Source: Streptomyces lydicus (lineage in GTDB: Bacteria > Actinomycetota > Actinomycetes > Streptomycetales > Streptomycetaceae). From it: DNA of 64,000 bases. The notes beneath the pieces are model-generated. The model had not been told where the DNA came from. It did no database searches and saw nothing but the letters and a program-made list of their open reading frames with translations. Position numbers and translations under genes: made by a program. Location of the stretch: NCBI RefSeq assembly GCF_001729485.1, contig NZ_CP017157.1, positions 1,922,001 through 1,986,000 on the forward strand. Reading direction: 5' to 3'. Position 1 is the stretch's first letter; each line of letters opens with the position of its first letter. Shown piece after piece: positions 1 to 9,245 of the stretch.

Positions 1-3000
1 ACGCCGCCCTCCGTCTGGACCTCCTCGGCCCGGTCGGTGGTGAGGAGGAGATCCTCAAGGACGACGCGCCGGTGACGATGTATCCGGTCGGTGTCCTGTT
101 CCCCCAGGAGACGACCGAGGTCGCCCGCGGCAACCGGGACGGCCACGAGGCCGACGGAGACGACTCTCTCGCCCTCGTCCGCGGCGGCGACGGCGAGGAG
201 GACGCCGTCGAACGCGGCGTCTCGCTCGCCAACATGCGGAGGCCCTCCTCCATGGGGCTCACCTTTGCAGTGAACCCCAAGGTTGCGGAGCGGATCGTGC
301 TGCACACCACGGCCGCCGTCTACCGTCCCGAGGACGCCGAGGGCAACCCCGTCGCGGCCGCCCGCATCGAGGCCCGGAGCACTCAGGAACAGCGCGAGCG
401 TTGGCGCCGGGTCCCGCTCGACCTGGCCGACGTCGACGTGGACGTGACGAGGCCGACCACGGTCAGACAGCCCCTTGCAAAGGGGCTCGAACTCCGGGTC
501 CTGGTACGTCCCAGGAGCGAGCACGGCACCGTGACCGTCACCGCTACGCTGATCAACACCCGCACGGTCGGAGCCCGGGAGCTGAAGGACGCCGCCTGCT
601 ACTACCAGCCCACCCTCCGGGCCCGGGCATTCACGCCCGGCGCCGAGCCCTTCGTCGAGCGCCGTACCTCCTCCGGCAGCCACGACCGGGAGTTGATGCT
701 CAGCCGGTTGCTCCACCGGCACGCGCCCGGTTTCGCCACCGGCCACGGTTGCGCGGCCGTCTGGGACTGGACGCCACCGCCGATCGGTGCCAAGACCACG
801 GTGCACGCCGCCGTCGCCGAGGTCCGGACCGAGTTCGTGCCCACCCACGAGGTGCTGCTGACCGACTCGAACCGAGCCATCGCCGTCGATGCGCTGTCCA
901 TACGGGGTCTCGGCACCGCCGAGCCGAAGGTGGTGGTGGACGCGCTCGGCGCGCTCCTCGACGGCTACCGGACGTGGATCGACGAACGCAAGGCTGAGGC
1001 AGAGTCCCTGGCCGGCACCGAGTACGAGGCCGCCGCGCAGGAGCGGATCGAGGCGTGCGAGACGGCGCTTACCCGCATGAGCACGGGCGTCGCGCTGCTC
1101 TCCCAGCCCGCGCATGCCCACGCGATGCGGGCGTTCCAGCTCGCCAACCGGGCCATGGCCGAGCAGCGCGCCCGCACGTCCTGGGTCAAGGCGGGCAGGC
1201 CCGCCGGCGGACCGGACGAGAGCAAGGAGTATTGGCGCCCCTTCCAGATCTGCTTCTTGCTGCTCTGCCTCCGGGGCATCGTCGAGGATGAGCATCCCGA
1301 TCGCGGAATCGCCGACCTGCTCTGGTTCCCCACCGGTGGTGGCAAGACCGAGGCGTACCTCGGCCTGATCGCCTTCACCACCTTCCTGCGCCGTCTCAAG
1401 GACCCCGCCCATGGCGGTGGTGTCACCGTGTTGATGCGTTACACCCTGCGACTGCTGACACTCCAGCAGTTCGAGCGCGCCACCGCGCTGATCTGCGCGA
1501 TGGAGCTGACCCGCTCCCGTCACGAGGACGAGCTGGGCCAGGAGGGCATCTCCATCGGCATGTGGGTGGGGAAATCCGCCACCCCGAACGACCTGGTGAC
1601 GGCCGGCGAGAAGCTGGACGCCCTGCGTGCCGGCGGCCGCTCGCTCGACAAGGAGAACCCGGTGCAGCTCCAGGCGTGCCCCTGGTGCGGCAGCCGCCTC
1701 GACGCGTCGAACTACGAGGCCGCCCCGGAACACGCCCGTATGTACGTCCACTGCCCTGACGCGGACTGCGCGTTCCACCGCGGCGAGGGTCTGCCGGTCC
1801 ACCTGGTCGACGACTCCGTCTACGCCGCACACCCGACGCTGATCATCGCCACCGTCGACAAGTTCGCGTCCATGCCGTGGCGGGAGCGGACGGCCGCGCT
1901 GTTCAACCGCGATCTGGAGGAGACCAGGCCGCCGGAGCTGATCGTCCAGGACGAGCTCCACCTCATCTCCGGCCCGCTCGGCACGCTCACCGGGCTCTAC
2001 GAGACCGCGGTGGACATCCTGGCGAACCGGCCCAAGGTGATCGCGTCCACGGCGACCATTCGGCGCGCCGACGAGCAGGTCCTGCACCTCTTCAATCGAG
2101 AGGTCTGCCAGTTCCCGCCGGCCGGACTCGACTCCCGCGACTCCTGGTTCGCGGTCGAGGCGTCCCGCGAGGACAAGGCCACCCGCCGGTACATCGGCCT
2201 GCTGACCTCCAGCACCAGCCAGTCCACCCTGCTGATCCGTACCTACGCCGCTCTGCTGCACCAGATCCAGCTCGGCGACGCCGACGACGAGGTCAAGGAC
2301 GCCTACTGGACTCTCGTCGGCTATTTCAACAGCCTGCGGCTGTTGTCCGCCGCCGAACTACAGGTCCTCGACGACGTGCAGGACCGGATGGAGCAACTCG
2401 CCGTCCGCGACGGCATCGAGAAGCCCCGCCGCCCGGAGGCGGTGACGGAGCTGAGCAGCCGGGCCAGCGCGAGCGACATCCCCAAGCGCCTCAAGGATAT
2501 TGAGCGCAGGCTCCCGTCCCCGGATGCCACCGACGTCCTGCTCGCCACGAACATGATCTCCGTCGGTGTCGACATCGACCGTCTCGGCCTGATGGCGGTC
2601 ATGGGCCAGCCGCAGACCACCGCCGAGTACATCCAGGCGACCAGCCGGGTCGGCCGACGTCATCCGGGCCTGGTTGCAGTCATGCTCAACTCGACCCGCT
2701 CCCGGGACCGTTCGCACTACGAGAGCTTCCAGCACTTCCACTCCGCCCTCTACCGCGAGGTCGAGTCCACCAGTGTCACGCCCTTCTCGGCGCGTGCCCG
2801 CGACCGCGGCCTGCACGCGGTGATCGTGGCCCTGGCGCGGCTAATGGTCCCGGGCGCGCGCGACAACGCGGCGGCGGCCCGGATCGAGGACTTCGTCGAC
2901 GAGGTCAACGGCACCGTTCGCGACGCGCTGCTGGAGCGGGTCGCGAACGTTGCGCCCCGGGAACACGACGCCACGGCCGCCGCCTTCGACGAGTTCGTCG

Positions 3001-3185
3001 CCCGGTGGCGCGAGGCCGCGGACGACGATCCGAACCTGCTCTACGAGGCCAGCGCCAGGAGCGGCAGGACTGCTCTCCTCAGCGCCTTCGACAACAGCCT
3101 CCCGGAGGGGCGCGCGGGTTGGCCCACGCTGTGGAGTCTGCGCGACGTGGACGCCTCCTCGACGTTCTTTCTGGAGAAGCGATGA
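1..3185 (+). CDS. drmA: DISARM helicase DrmA, 5' end outside window
   Basis: This is a large superfamily 2 helicase matching DrmA, the helicase subunit of the DISARM phage-restriction system. The frame is open from base 3, so the true start lies upstream and this is a partial gene. Visible motifs are a Walker A GGGKT (near 1336-1350), a Cys4-type zinc-finger CPWC...CPDADC (about 1678-1770), a DEAH-like QDELHL box (about 1948-1965), motif III SAT (about 2047) and a C-terminal helicase block with SVGVDIDRL and QATSRVGR (about 2560-2660). It ends in an ATGA overlap with the next gene, so drmA and drmB are translationally coupled. In DISARM, DrmA works with DrmB against incoming DNA. The family call is firm; the exact N-terminus cannot be seen. 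Confidence 0.85.
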   Translation, partial: AALRLDLLGPVGGEEEILKDDAPVTMYPVGVLFPQETTEVARGNRDGHEADGDDSLALVRGGDGEEDAVERGVSLANMRRPSSMGLTFAVNPKVAERIVLHTTAAVYRPEDAEGNPVAAARIEARSTQEQRERWRRVPLDLADVDVDVTRPTTVRQPLAKGLELRVLVRPRSEHGTVTVTATLINTRTVGARELKDAACYYQPTLRARAFTPGAEPFVERRTSSGSHDRELMLSRLLHRHAPGFATGHGCAAVWDWTPPPIGAKTTVHAAVAEVRTEFVPTHEVLLTDSNRAIAVDALSIRGLGTAEPKVVVDALGALLDGYRTWIDERKAEAESLAGTEYEAAAQERIEACETALTRMSTGVALLSQPAHAHAMRAFQLANRAMAEQRARTSWVKAGRPAGGPDESKEYWRPFQICFLLLCLRGIVEDEHPDRGIADLLWFPTGGGKTEAYLGLIAFTTFLRRLKDPAHGGGVTVLMRYTLRLLTLQQFERATALICAMELTRSRHEDELGQEGISIGMWVGKSATPNDLVTAGEKLDALRAGGRSLDKENPVQLQACPWCGSRLDASNYEAAPEHARMYVHCPDADCAFHRGEGLPVHLVDDSVYAAHPTLIIATVDKFASMPWRERTAALFNRDLEETRPPELIVQDELHLISGPLGTLTGLYETAVDILANRPKVIASTATIRRADEQVLHLFNREVCQFPPAGLDSRDSWFAVEASREDKATRRYIGLLTSSTSQSTLLIRTYAALLHQIQLGDADDEVKDAYWTLVGYFNSLRLLSAAELQVLDDVQDRMEQLAVRDGIEKPRRPEAVTELSSRASASDIPKRLKDIERRLPSPDATDVLLATNMISVGVDIDRLGLMAVMGQPQTTAEYIQATSRVGRRHPGLVAVMLNSTRSRDRSHYESFQHFHSALYREVESTSVTPFSARARDRGLHAVIVALARLMVPGARDNAAAARIEDFVDEVNGTVRDALLERVANVAPREHDATAAAFDEFVARWREAADDDPNLLYEASARSGRTALLSAFDNSLPEGRAGWPTLWSLRDVDASSTFFLEKR

Positions 3186-5032
3186 CCCTGCCGCCCCCTC
3201 GCAAGCGAGGAACCGTCCGACCCGGCGCACTGATAACGCCTCTGCGCAAGCTCGGCGAGATCCGCCGCGCCCAGGCCATCACCACCTATGGCGTCGGCTC
3301 CGTGATCGCGGTCGACAACGAGTCCTTCGTGATCGCCGGGCTGGACACCTGGGACATCAGCCGGACCCGGACCCTCTGGGAGCCCCGCCTCACCAGGGTG
3401 ACAGGTGTCCACGAGTTCAAACTGCCGCCCGCCGTCGACCCGGAGGACGCCCGTGACGGGGTGCGGGCCGCCCGTTTCCCGCAGTTGTACTCGTGCCCGG
3501 AGTGCCGCGAGCTGCAGTACTACTCGAAGTTCAACCCGCCGAAGGGCAAAGCGGTCTGCGGCGCCTGTGAACGGGACCTCGTCCCGTCCCGATTCGTGAT
3601 GGCCTGCGTCAACGGCCACCTCGATGACTTCCCGTACTGGAAGTGGGTCCACCGCTCTTCCTCCTACGGTCCGGGAGAGGACGGCTCGGCCGGCCGGTGC
3701 GGCGGCAAGCTGCGACTGCGCGCTGAAGGCTCCACGGCCTCCCTCCGCGGTGTCGTCATCGGCTGCACCTGCGGTGCCAAGGAGGTCTCCATGGAAGGCG
3801 CCTTCCGCAGCCAGGCGCTGCGCGACCTCGGGATCCGGTGCACCGGACGTCGCCCCTGGCTCAAGGACGCCCCGGCCCAACAGTGCGGTGAGCCCCCGCG
3901 CACCTTGCAACGCGGTTCCTCCACCGTGTGGTACCCGGTAGTCCAATCCGCCCTGTCCATCCCACCGTGGAGCGACGGCGTGCTCAAGGCCCTCGGCTCT
4001 CACTGGAGCAACATCCAGGACGGGACCGAGGCCGACATCCGTACCTACCTGAGGATGGTGAAGTTCGAGGAGAAGAACCCGGGGCTGACCGTCGACGACG
4101 CGGTCGCCGCCGTGCTGCGGGTCCGCCGGGCGGAGGCGGAGCTGCCGGCCGACCAGCACCCCACGCTGTCGGCGCGCGACCTTCTCTACCAGGAGGAATA
4201 CCGGACCCTTCAGCGTGAGTGTCCGGAGCGCGGGCGGGACGATCTGCAGGACTTCGTCTGCGAGCCGCCCAGCGGTGATCGGACGCCGGACGGCATCGGA
4301 CAGGTCATGCTCGTCAAGCGGGTCCGTGAGATCCGCGCGTTGCACTCCTTCACCCGGGTCGAGGAGCCGGCCGTCGGCGACACCGCGAGCAGTTCCCGAC
4401 GGGCCGCGCTCGCCCTCCGGAAGCCGGACTGGCTGCCTGCCATCGAGGTCAGTGGGGAGGGCGTCTTCGTCCGCCTCGACCCGGAACGTCTCGCCTTCTG
4501 GGAGCAGCGGCCCCAGTCGCAGGAGCGCGCGGAGCGGGTCCGACGCAACCACGAGGCGCTGCTCCGGGAACGCTACGCCAACTCCGACCGGCCCGTCCCA
4601 CCGTCCCCGGTCTCCCCCCGCTACCTGGCGGTGCACACGCTCGCGCACCTGCTCATCAACGAGTGGAGCCTCGACGGCGGCTACCCGGCTGCGTCCCTGC
4701 GCGAGCGCCTGTACATCGGCGATGACATGGCCGGCTTCCTCATCTACACGGCGACCAGCGACTCCGCAGGAAGCCTCGGCGGCATCGTCGCCCAGGGCGA
4801 ACCCGAGCGCCTCCCCTCCTCGCTGGAGTCCGCGCTGCTCCGCGCCTCCTGGTGCTCCAACGACCCTCTCTGCTCCGAGGCAGCGGCGAGCGGCGCGGGC
4901 AGCATCAACCTCGCAGCCTGCCACGCCTGCGTCCTGCTCCCCGAGACCAGTTGCGAGACGAACAACGCCTTCCTCGACCGGGTCGCCCTCGTCGGCACCC
5001 CGGACGGGGTGGTGCCCGGCCTTCTGACGTAG
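3182..5032 (+). CDS. drmB: DISARM protein DrmB (DUF1998 domain)
   Basis: This 616-residue protein matches DrmB, the DUF1998-containing partner of DrmA. The ATG at 3182 overlaps the drmA stop as ATGA; a longer open frame upstream lies inside drmA and is not used. An N-terminal zinc ribbon is visible (CPEC...CGAC, about 3496-3575), followed by CVNGHLDDFPYWKW. The C-terminal DUF1998 region shows HTLAHLLINEWSLDGGYP and a Cys cluster (CSNDPLC...CHAC...C) near 4855-4960, suggesting metal binding. No nuclease motif is obvious. DrmA and DrmB form the DISARM core. The third core gene, the phospholipase D-like drmC, is not in the window and would be expected upstream. Confidence 0.87.
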   Translation: MTLPPPRKRGTVRPGALITPLRKLGEIRRAQAITTYGVGSVIAVDNESFVIAGLDTWDISRTRTLWEPRLTRVTGVHEFKLPPAVDPEDARDGVRAARFPQLYSCPECRELQYYSKFNPPKGKAVCGACERDLVPSRFVMACVNGHLDDFPYWKWVHRSSSYGPGEDGSAGRCGGKLRLRAEGSTASLRGVVIGCTCGAKEVSMEGAFRSQALRDLGIRCTGRRPWLKDAPAQQCGEPPRTLQRGSSTVWYPVVQSALSIPPWSDGVLKALGSHWSNIQDGTEADIRTYLRMVKFEEKNPGLTVDDAVAAVLRVRRAEAELPADQHPTLSARDLLYQEEYRTLQRECPERGRDDLQDFVCEPPSGDRTPDGIGQVMLVKRVREIRALHSFTRVEEPAVGDTASSSRRAALALRKPDWLPAIEVSGEGVFVRLDPERLAFWEQRPQSQERAERVRRNHEALLRERYANSDRPVPPSPVSPRYLAVHTLAHLLINEWSLDGGYPAASLRERLYIGDDMAGFLIYTATSDSAGSLGGIVAQGEPERLPSSLESALLRASWCSNDPLCSEAAASGAGSINLAACHACVLLPETSCETNNAFLDRVALVGTPDGVVPGLLT

Positions 5033-5096
5033 CGAGGGTCTTTCGGGCAGGGTCGGGAACTCCGGCCCTGCTCGAATCGGCCTGACGGTCGACGGG

Positions 5097-6161
5097 TCAG
5101 TAGGTGTAGTGCTTCCGGATCGCCGCGTCGAGGTCCTCCCGCGGGATGCCCAGGGCTGCGGCGAGGATGTGCATGCCGAGCCGGGGCGGTACGGCGTTCC
5201 CGATCTGCTGGGAGATGTCCTTGCCCGCCCACGTCCAGTCCGGCGCGGCGGGGAACGTCTGCAACTGTCCCATCTCGGACCAGGTGAATCGGTCGGTTTC
5301 AGTACCCTCGGGTGCCTCGACCCGGTTCCGGGACACCTTGCCGGTGAGCGTCGCCGACGGCTCGTGGGAGTACCGACGCCCGCGGGCCTTCGCGTCGCCT
5401 CCGGTCCCGTAGTTGGAGATCACGACGAAGGGAGCCGGTCGGTCCGGGAGCGCCGTGGCCATCGGCACGGGGTCCTCCGGACCGTGCAGGCGCGCGGCCC
5501 GGACCTTCTTCAGCGGGTTGAACGAGTCGTGCGTGGGCTGAGGCATGGCGGGAAGGCCGGGAAGGCGGTCCGAGTCGCGTCGCCGGGCGATGAAGATCGC
5601 TCGACGGCGGGTCTGCGGCACGCCGTACTCCTCGGTGCGCAGCACCTTGGGGTCCGCGACCGAGTAGCCCTCCTTGTCGAGCAGTTCGGCGTACTTCTCC
5701 CACACCGGGCGGACCGCGGGGACCTGCTCAAGGACTATCACCTCGAAGGGGCGGCCGGCGTCCAGAGCCTGCAGCGCCCAGCGCAGCGGTTCGAGAACCA
5801 GGCCGGTGCGTTCGTCCTCCAGCGCGGAGAGGCCGGCGCGGATCGACTCCAGCGGTTCGCGGGCCACGAAGCGGTCGGCGAATTCGAGCACCTGGTCCAG
5901 GGCCTTTCGCCCGCTGCCGCTTCCGGCCACCGTGAACGTCTGGCACGGGGGGCCGCCCGCCAAAACATTGGCGTGCTCGAACTGCTCGGGCCCGAAGAGG
6001 CGGACATCGCCCTGTCTCGTGTCCAACCGGTTCGCCGCACGGGTCGCGCAGGCGCCGGCGTCCCACTCGATGCCCACGGCGGGAATGCCCAGTTGGCGCG
6101 CCGCAAGATCGAGTCCGCCGGGGCCGGCGAACAGGTCGACAATCGTGAACGGCGTGGACAT
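5097..6161 (-). CDS. drmMII: DISARM-associated DNA cytosine-5 methyltransferase
   Basis: A 354-residue C5-cytosine methyltransferase, probably the DrmMII self-marking enzyme of class 2 DISARM. Motif I is DLFAGPGG (residues 9-16), motif IV GGPPCQTFT carries the catalytic Cys (about residue 73), motif VI reads LEQV rather than the usual ENV (about 144-147), motif VIII is QTRRR (183-187), and motif X QIGNAVPPRLG lies near 319-329. The ATG at 6161 is chosen because AAGGA lies 8 bases upstream and the protein begins just before motif I. The frame continues open further upstream but encodes fragments of the adjacent methyltransferase relic. The gene faces drmB tail to tail with a 64-base gap. Its target site cannot be read from sequence. 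Confidence 0.85.
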   Translation of the reverse strand: MSTPFTIVDLFAGPGGLDLAARQLGIPAVGIEWDAGACATRAANRLDTRQGDVRLFGPEQFEHANVLAGGPPCQTFTVAGSGSGRKALDQVLEFADRFVAREPLESIRAGLSALEDERTGLVLEPLRWALQALDAGRPFEVIVLEQVPAVRPVWEKYAELLDKEGYSVADPKVLRTEEYGVPQTRRRAIFIARRRDSDRLPGLPAMPQPTHDSFNPLKKVRAARLHGPEDPVPMATALPDRPAPFVVISNYGTGGDAKARGRRYSHEPSATLTGKVSRNRVEAPEGTETDRFTWSEMGQLQTFPAAPDWTWAGKDISQQIGNAVPPRLGMHILAAALGIPREDLDAAIRKHYTY

Positions 6162-6300
6162 GCGAATTCCTTGCTCAGCGGGGGGATGGAACGTGGAGCG
6201 GGGTGACGTCCCGGCCCCTGGATCGCGGGGGGCGCGACGGACCATGCTAGCCGGCCCTGTCGGCCGTCGGGCCGACTGCGCCGGCACGGGCGACAGCGGA

Positions 6301-6987
6301 TCAGCCGATGGACGAAGGTGTGCCGCCGCACAGCGCGGTTGCGATCGATCGTCCCAGGGCTTCCGCACAGGCGGGCAGCAGGTTTGCGATCTGCCGGTAG
6401 GTGCGTGTCTTCCGGCCGTAGATCTGCCAGTTCTCCGGTATCGCCTGCAAGATCGCGTCTGCCGTACGCTCGGCCGGGGCCTGCCGATGAGCGGGAGGTC
6501 GGCCGAGGGGCTGGTGTCGCTCAGACCGGCCCCCTCGATGCCGATTGCCACCCATGCCTTCTTGCTGCCGGTCGGCCCGAGACCCCCACCACCGCGGTTG
6601 TCCGAGCCGCCGGCGAGGGCGGGAGCGGGGCATCAACGCCTTCGGCTTGGCGGCTATCAGCACACTGACTGCCGCCTTGAGCAGCGCGCGCTCGTGATCG
6701 TCTCCGCAGCGGCGTGCGACCGCTGCTGCGGCCTTGATGCGCGGCATTCCTCCGCTGACGAGGGCGATGTCCGGAACCTTGCGCAGGTCCGGCTCGTGCT
6801 CGTCCAACGGGACGAAGCTCATCAGATCTCGACAGCGGACATCCCACCCCGGCCGGATCAGCCCGGTCGTCCGGCATGCGAACTCGTTGTTGTCGATCAG
6901 CATGGCCTGGTCGCAGCCGGCGCGCTCCAAGTCGAGTGCCTGCGCGCCCGACTCGGCGCACAACTCCAGTGATGTGAACCTGGTCAT
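6301..6987 (-). pseudogene. Decayed C5 methyltransferase relic
   Basis: This is the remains of a second DNA cytosine methyltransferase. The N-terminal part from the ATG at 6987 shows a motif I-like LELCAESGAQALDLERAG and later SGGMPRIKA where the PC catalytic motif should be. The frame then loses similarity. A segment reading GGSDNRGGGGLGPTGSKKAW followed by VAIGIEGAGLSD continues in a second frame (about 6510-6610). The C-terminal IPENWQIYGRKTRTYRQI segment returns to the first frame (about 6330-6450). The target-recognition region and motifs VI-VIII are missing. Two frame changes, a large internal deletion and loss of the catalytic PC pair indicate an inactive pseudogene, unrelated by frame to drmMII. 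Confidence 0.7.
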
Positions 6988-7074
6988 TGCTCCCCCGGGC
7001 GACGACCCCGGCCGCACTGGTGCGGCTGATGCACCCCGCGAAGCGTAGGTTCCCCCGATGCCGGAGGCGGGCGC

Positions 7075-7326
7075 TCAGCCCGGCTCCCTCAGCACGGTCG
7101 CGATGATTGTCGCTGCTACGTCCGACGCCGTCTCGTGCTCCCGGACGGCCCGCCACCCCTCTGCATTCGCCTTCGCCTCGGTCGCGTGGTCCGGACAGCC
7201 GTGCCGGAAGCAGCCATCCATGAACACCGCGACCTTCGCTCGCGAGAAGCTGACGTCTACCGTCCGGCGGGACATACCGGGTACGGGCACGTTGACCCGG
7301 TACCGAAGCCTGCTGTGAACCGCCAC
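7075..7326 (-). pseudogene. Truncated Vsr mismatch endonuclease relic
   Basis: The 83-residue reading frame resembles the middle of a very short patch repair (Vsr) endonuclease: RYRVNVPVPGMSRRTVDVSFSR, then VAVFMDGCFRHGCPDH, where intact proteins usually read CFWHGCP. The N-terminal region (about 45 residues) is absent and an internal block between KANAEGW and the WEH-like REHETA segment is deleted. It lies just upstream of, and in the same direction as, the methyltransferase relic. Vsr genes typically accompany C5 methyltransferases to repair T:G mismatches from deaminated 5-methylcytosine. The pair therefore looks like one decayed modification-repair unit. A functional mini-protein is unlikely. 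Confidence 0.6.
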
Positions 7327-7440
7327 GGTCGGTAGAGATCACCGGCTGGCCTGAGACGAGACCGGGCCAGGTCGGCGACCCGGCCCATCACTGTGCGGCC
7401 CAGAAGGCTTCCGAGCGCACGCCGCCGACTCAACACACAA

Positions 7441-7480
7441 GTGAGGGCCGCCACCTCCTGCCGGAGATGGCGGCCCTCAC
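7441..7480 (-). terminator. Hairpin terminator downstream of glnA
   Basis: Two 13-base arms (GTGAGGGCCGCCA and its complement) enclose a loop that itself pairs CTCC with GGAG. Read on the minus strand the hairpin is followed by TTGTGTGTT. It sits about 60 bases past the glnA stop and close to the end of the defence relics. Confidence 0.75.
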
Positions 7481-7542
7481 TCTTGTATCTGATTAACGAT
7501 CAGGTTTCCGGAGCCCGGCCCCGGGTCACCCGACCCCACCCT

Positions 7543-8952
7543 TTAGATGTCGTAGTACAGCTCGAACTCGTGCGGGTGCGGGCGGAGCTGGATCGGGGCG
7601 ATCTCGTTGGTGCGCTTGTAGTCGATCCAGGTCTCGATCAGGTCGGCGGTGAAGACGCCGCCCTGCTGGAGGTACTCGTTGTCGGCCTCCAGGGCGTCCA
7701 GGACGGCCGGGAGGGAGGTGGGGACCTGGGGGACGCCCGCGTGCTCCTCGGGGGCCAGCTCGTAGAGGTCCTTGTCGATCGGCTCGGCGGGCTCGATCTT
7801 GTTCTTGACGCCGTCGAGGCCGGCCAGGAGGAGGGCCGAGAAGGCGAGGTAGGGGTTCGAGGACGGGTCCGGGGCGCGGAACTCGACGCGCTTGGCCTTC
7901 GGGTTGGAGCCCGTGATCGGGATGCGCATGGCCGCGGAGCGGTTGCGCTGCGAGTAGACCAGGTTGACCGGGGCCTCGAAGCCGGGGACCAGGCGGTGGT
8001 AGGAGTTCACCGTCGGGTTGGTGAAGGCCAGCAGCGAGGGGGCGTGCTTGAGGATGCCGCCGATGTAGTAACGGGCGGTGTCCGAGAGGCCCGCGTAGCC
8101 CTGCTCGTCGTAGAAGAGCGGCGCGCCGGCCTGCCACAGCGACTGGTGGACGTGCATGCCGGAGCCGTTGTCACCGAAGATCGGCTTGGGCATGAAGGTC
8201 GCGGTCTTGCCGTTGCGCCAGGCGACGTTCTTCACGATGTACTTGAAGAGCATCAGGTCGTCGGCGGCGGCGAGCAGCGTGTTGAACTTGTAGTTGATCT
8301 CGGCCTGGCCGGCGGTGCCGACCTCGTGGTGCTGGCGCTCGACCTGGAGGCCGGCCTTGTCCAGCTCCAGGGAGATCTCGGCGCGCAGGTCGGCGAAGTG
8401 GTCGACCGGCGGGGCCGGGAAGTAGCCGCCCTTGTAGCGGACCTTGTAGCCGCGGTTGTTCTCCTCCGAGCCGGTGTTCCAGGCGCCGGCCTCGGAGTCG
8501 ATGTGGTAGAAGGACTCGTTCGACTTCGTCTCGAAGCGCACGTTGTCGAAGACGTAGAACTCGGCCTCGGGGCCGAAGTACGCGGTGTCCGCGATGCCGG
8601 TGGAGGCGAGGTACGCCTCGGCCTTCTTGGCGATGTTGCGCGGGTCGCGGCTGTACTGCTCGCCCGTGATCGGGTCGTGGATGAAGAAGTTGATGTTGAC
8701 GGTCTTGTCACGGCGGAACGGGTCCACACGAGCGGTGGAGAGGTCCGCGCGCAGGGCCATGTCGGACTCGTGAATGGCCTGGAAACCGCGGATCGAGGAG
8801 CCGTCGAACGCCAGCTCTTCGGCCGGGTCGAAGGCCGCTGCCGGGATCGTGAAGTGCTGCATCACACCCGGCAGGTCACAGAAACGGACGTCGACGAACT
8901 TGACGTCCTCGTCCGCGATGAACTTCTTGGCCTCGTCGGCGTTCTGGAACAT
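7543..8952 (-). CDS. glnA: Type I glutamine synthetase
   Basis: GlnA condenses ammonia and glutamate to glutamine using ATP and is the main nitrogen-assimilation enzyme. The protein is 469 residues, the standard length for the adenylylated GSI-beta type. It contains the DGSSIRGF segment, the [11 protein letters not shown] ammonia/ATP site and [12 protein letters not shown]. Tyr397 lies in [11 protein letters not shown], the classical adenylylation site, so activity is probably controlled by a GlnE-type adenylyltransferase. The ATG at 8952 has AGGAGG 7 bases upstream. A GlnR operator lies about 100 bases upstream, implying transcriptional control by nitrogen status. Monocistronic, ending at a hairpin terminator. 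Confidence 0.98.
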   Translation of the reverse strand: MFQNADEAKKFIADEDVKFVDVRFCDLPGVMQHFTIPAAAFDPAEELAFDGSSIRGFQAIHESDMALRADLSTARVDPFRRDKTVNINFFIHDPITGEQYSRDPRNIAKKAEAYLASTGIADTAYFGPEAEFYVFDNVRFETKSNESFYHIDSEAGAWNTGSEENNRGYKVRYKGGYFPAPPVDHFADLRAEISLELDKAGLQVERQHHEVGTAGQAEINYKFNTLLAAADDLMLFKYIVKNVAWRNGKTATFMPKPIFGDNGSGMHVHQSLWQAGAPLFYDEQGYAGLSDTARYYIGGILKHAPSLLAFTNPTVNSYHRLVPGFEAPVNLVYSQRNRSAAMRIPITGSNPKAKRVEFRAPDPSSNPYLAFSALLLAGLDGVKNKIEPAEPIDKDLYELAPEEHAGVPQVPTSLPAVLDALEADNEYLQQGGVFTADLIETWIDYKRTNEIAPIQLRPHPHEFELYYDI

Positions 8953-9052
8953 CCAACTCCTCCTAGCCCGGTCACCGGTCGGCGGACGCGGGATTGCTAC
9001 TCGGAACGCGACCAAGTGCGGTGGCGCGCTCGCCCGACCATAGGCAGGCGGG

Positions 9053-9090
9053 ATTTCCCAAGCATGACCCAATTGTTTCGCCGAGGTTAA
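9053..9090 (-). promoter_or_regulatory. GlnR operator of glnA
   Basis: Read on the minus strand this 38-base site is TTAAC-N6-GAAAC-N6-GTCAT-N6-GAAAT. That is the a-site/b-site arrangement described for actinobacterial GlnR (gTnAc-n6-GaAAc repeated with 6-base spacing). Spacing is exact throughout. It lies 101-138 bases upstream of the glnA start. Which genes besides glnA respond cannot be read here. Confidence 0.85.
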
Positions 9091-9245
9091 CCGCCGCGCG
9101 GCTGCTCTTATCCCCCAGTGTGCGCCAAAGCGGGACATTATGAATCGCCCCGTGCGGGACGTCACCCCGTGCCTGCGCGGCGCCGCCCGGGCCCCGCCGC
9201 CGACCTCCCCGCGGGGAACGTATGCGGTCGCAGTACCGTGGACGG

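Noticed and set aside
6162..6551. N-terminal extension of drmMII
   Set aside because: The extra residues are a frame of the adjacent methyltransferase relic; the supported ATG with AAGGA is at 6161.
7393..9090. Long plus-strand frame over glnA
   Set aside because: It lies entirely on the antisense of glnA and has no ribosome-binding site or recognisable domain.
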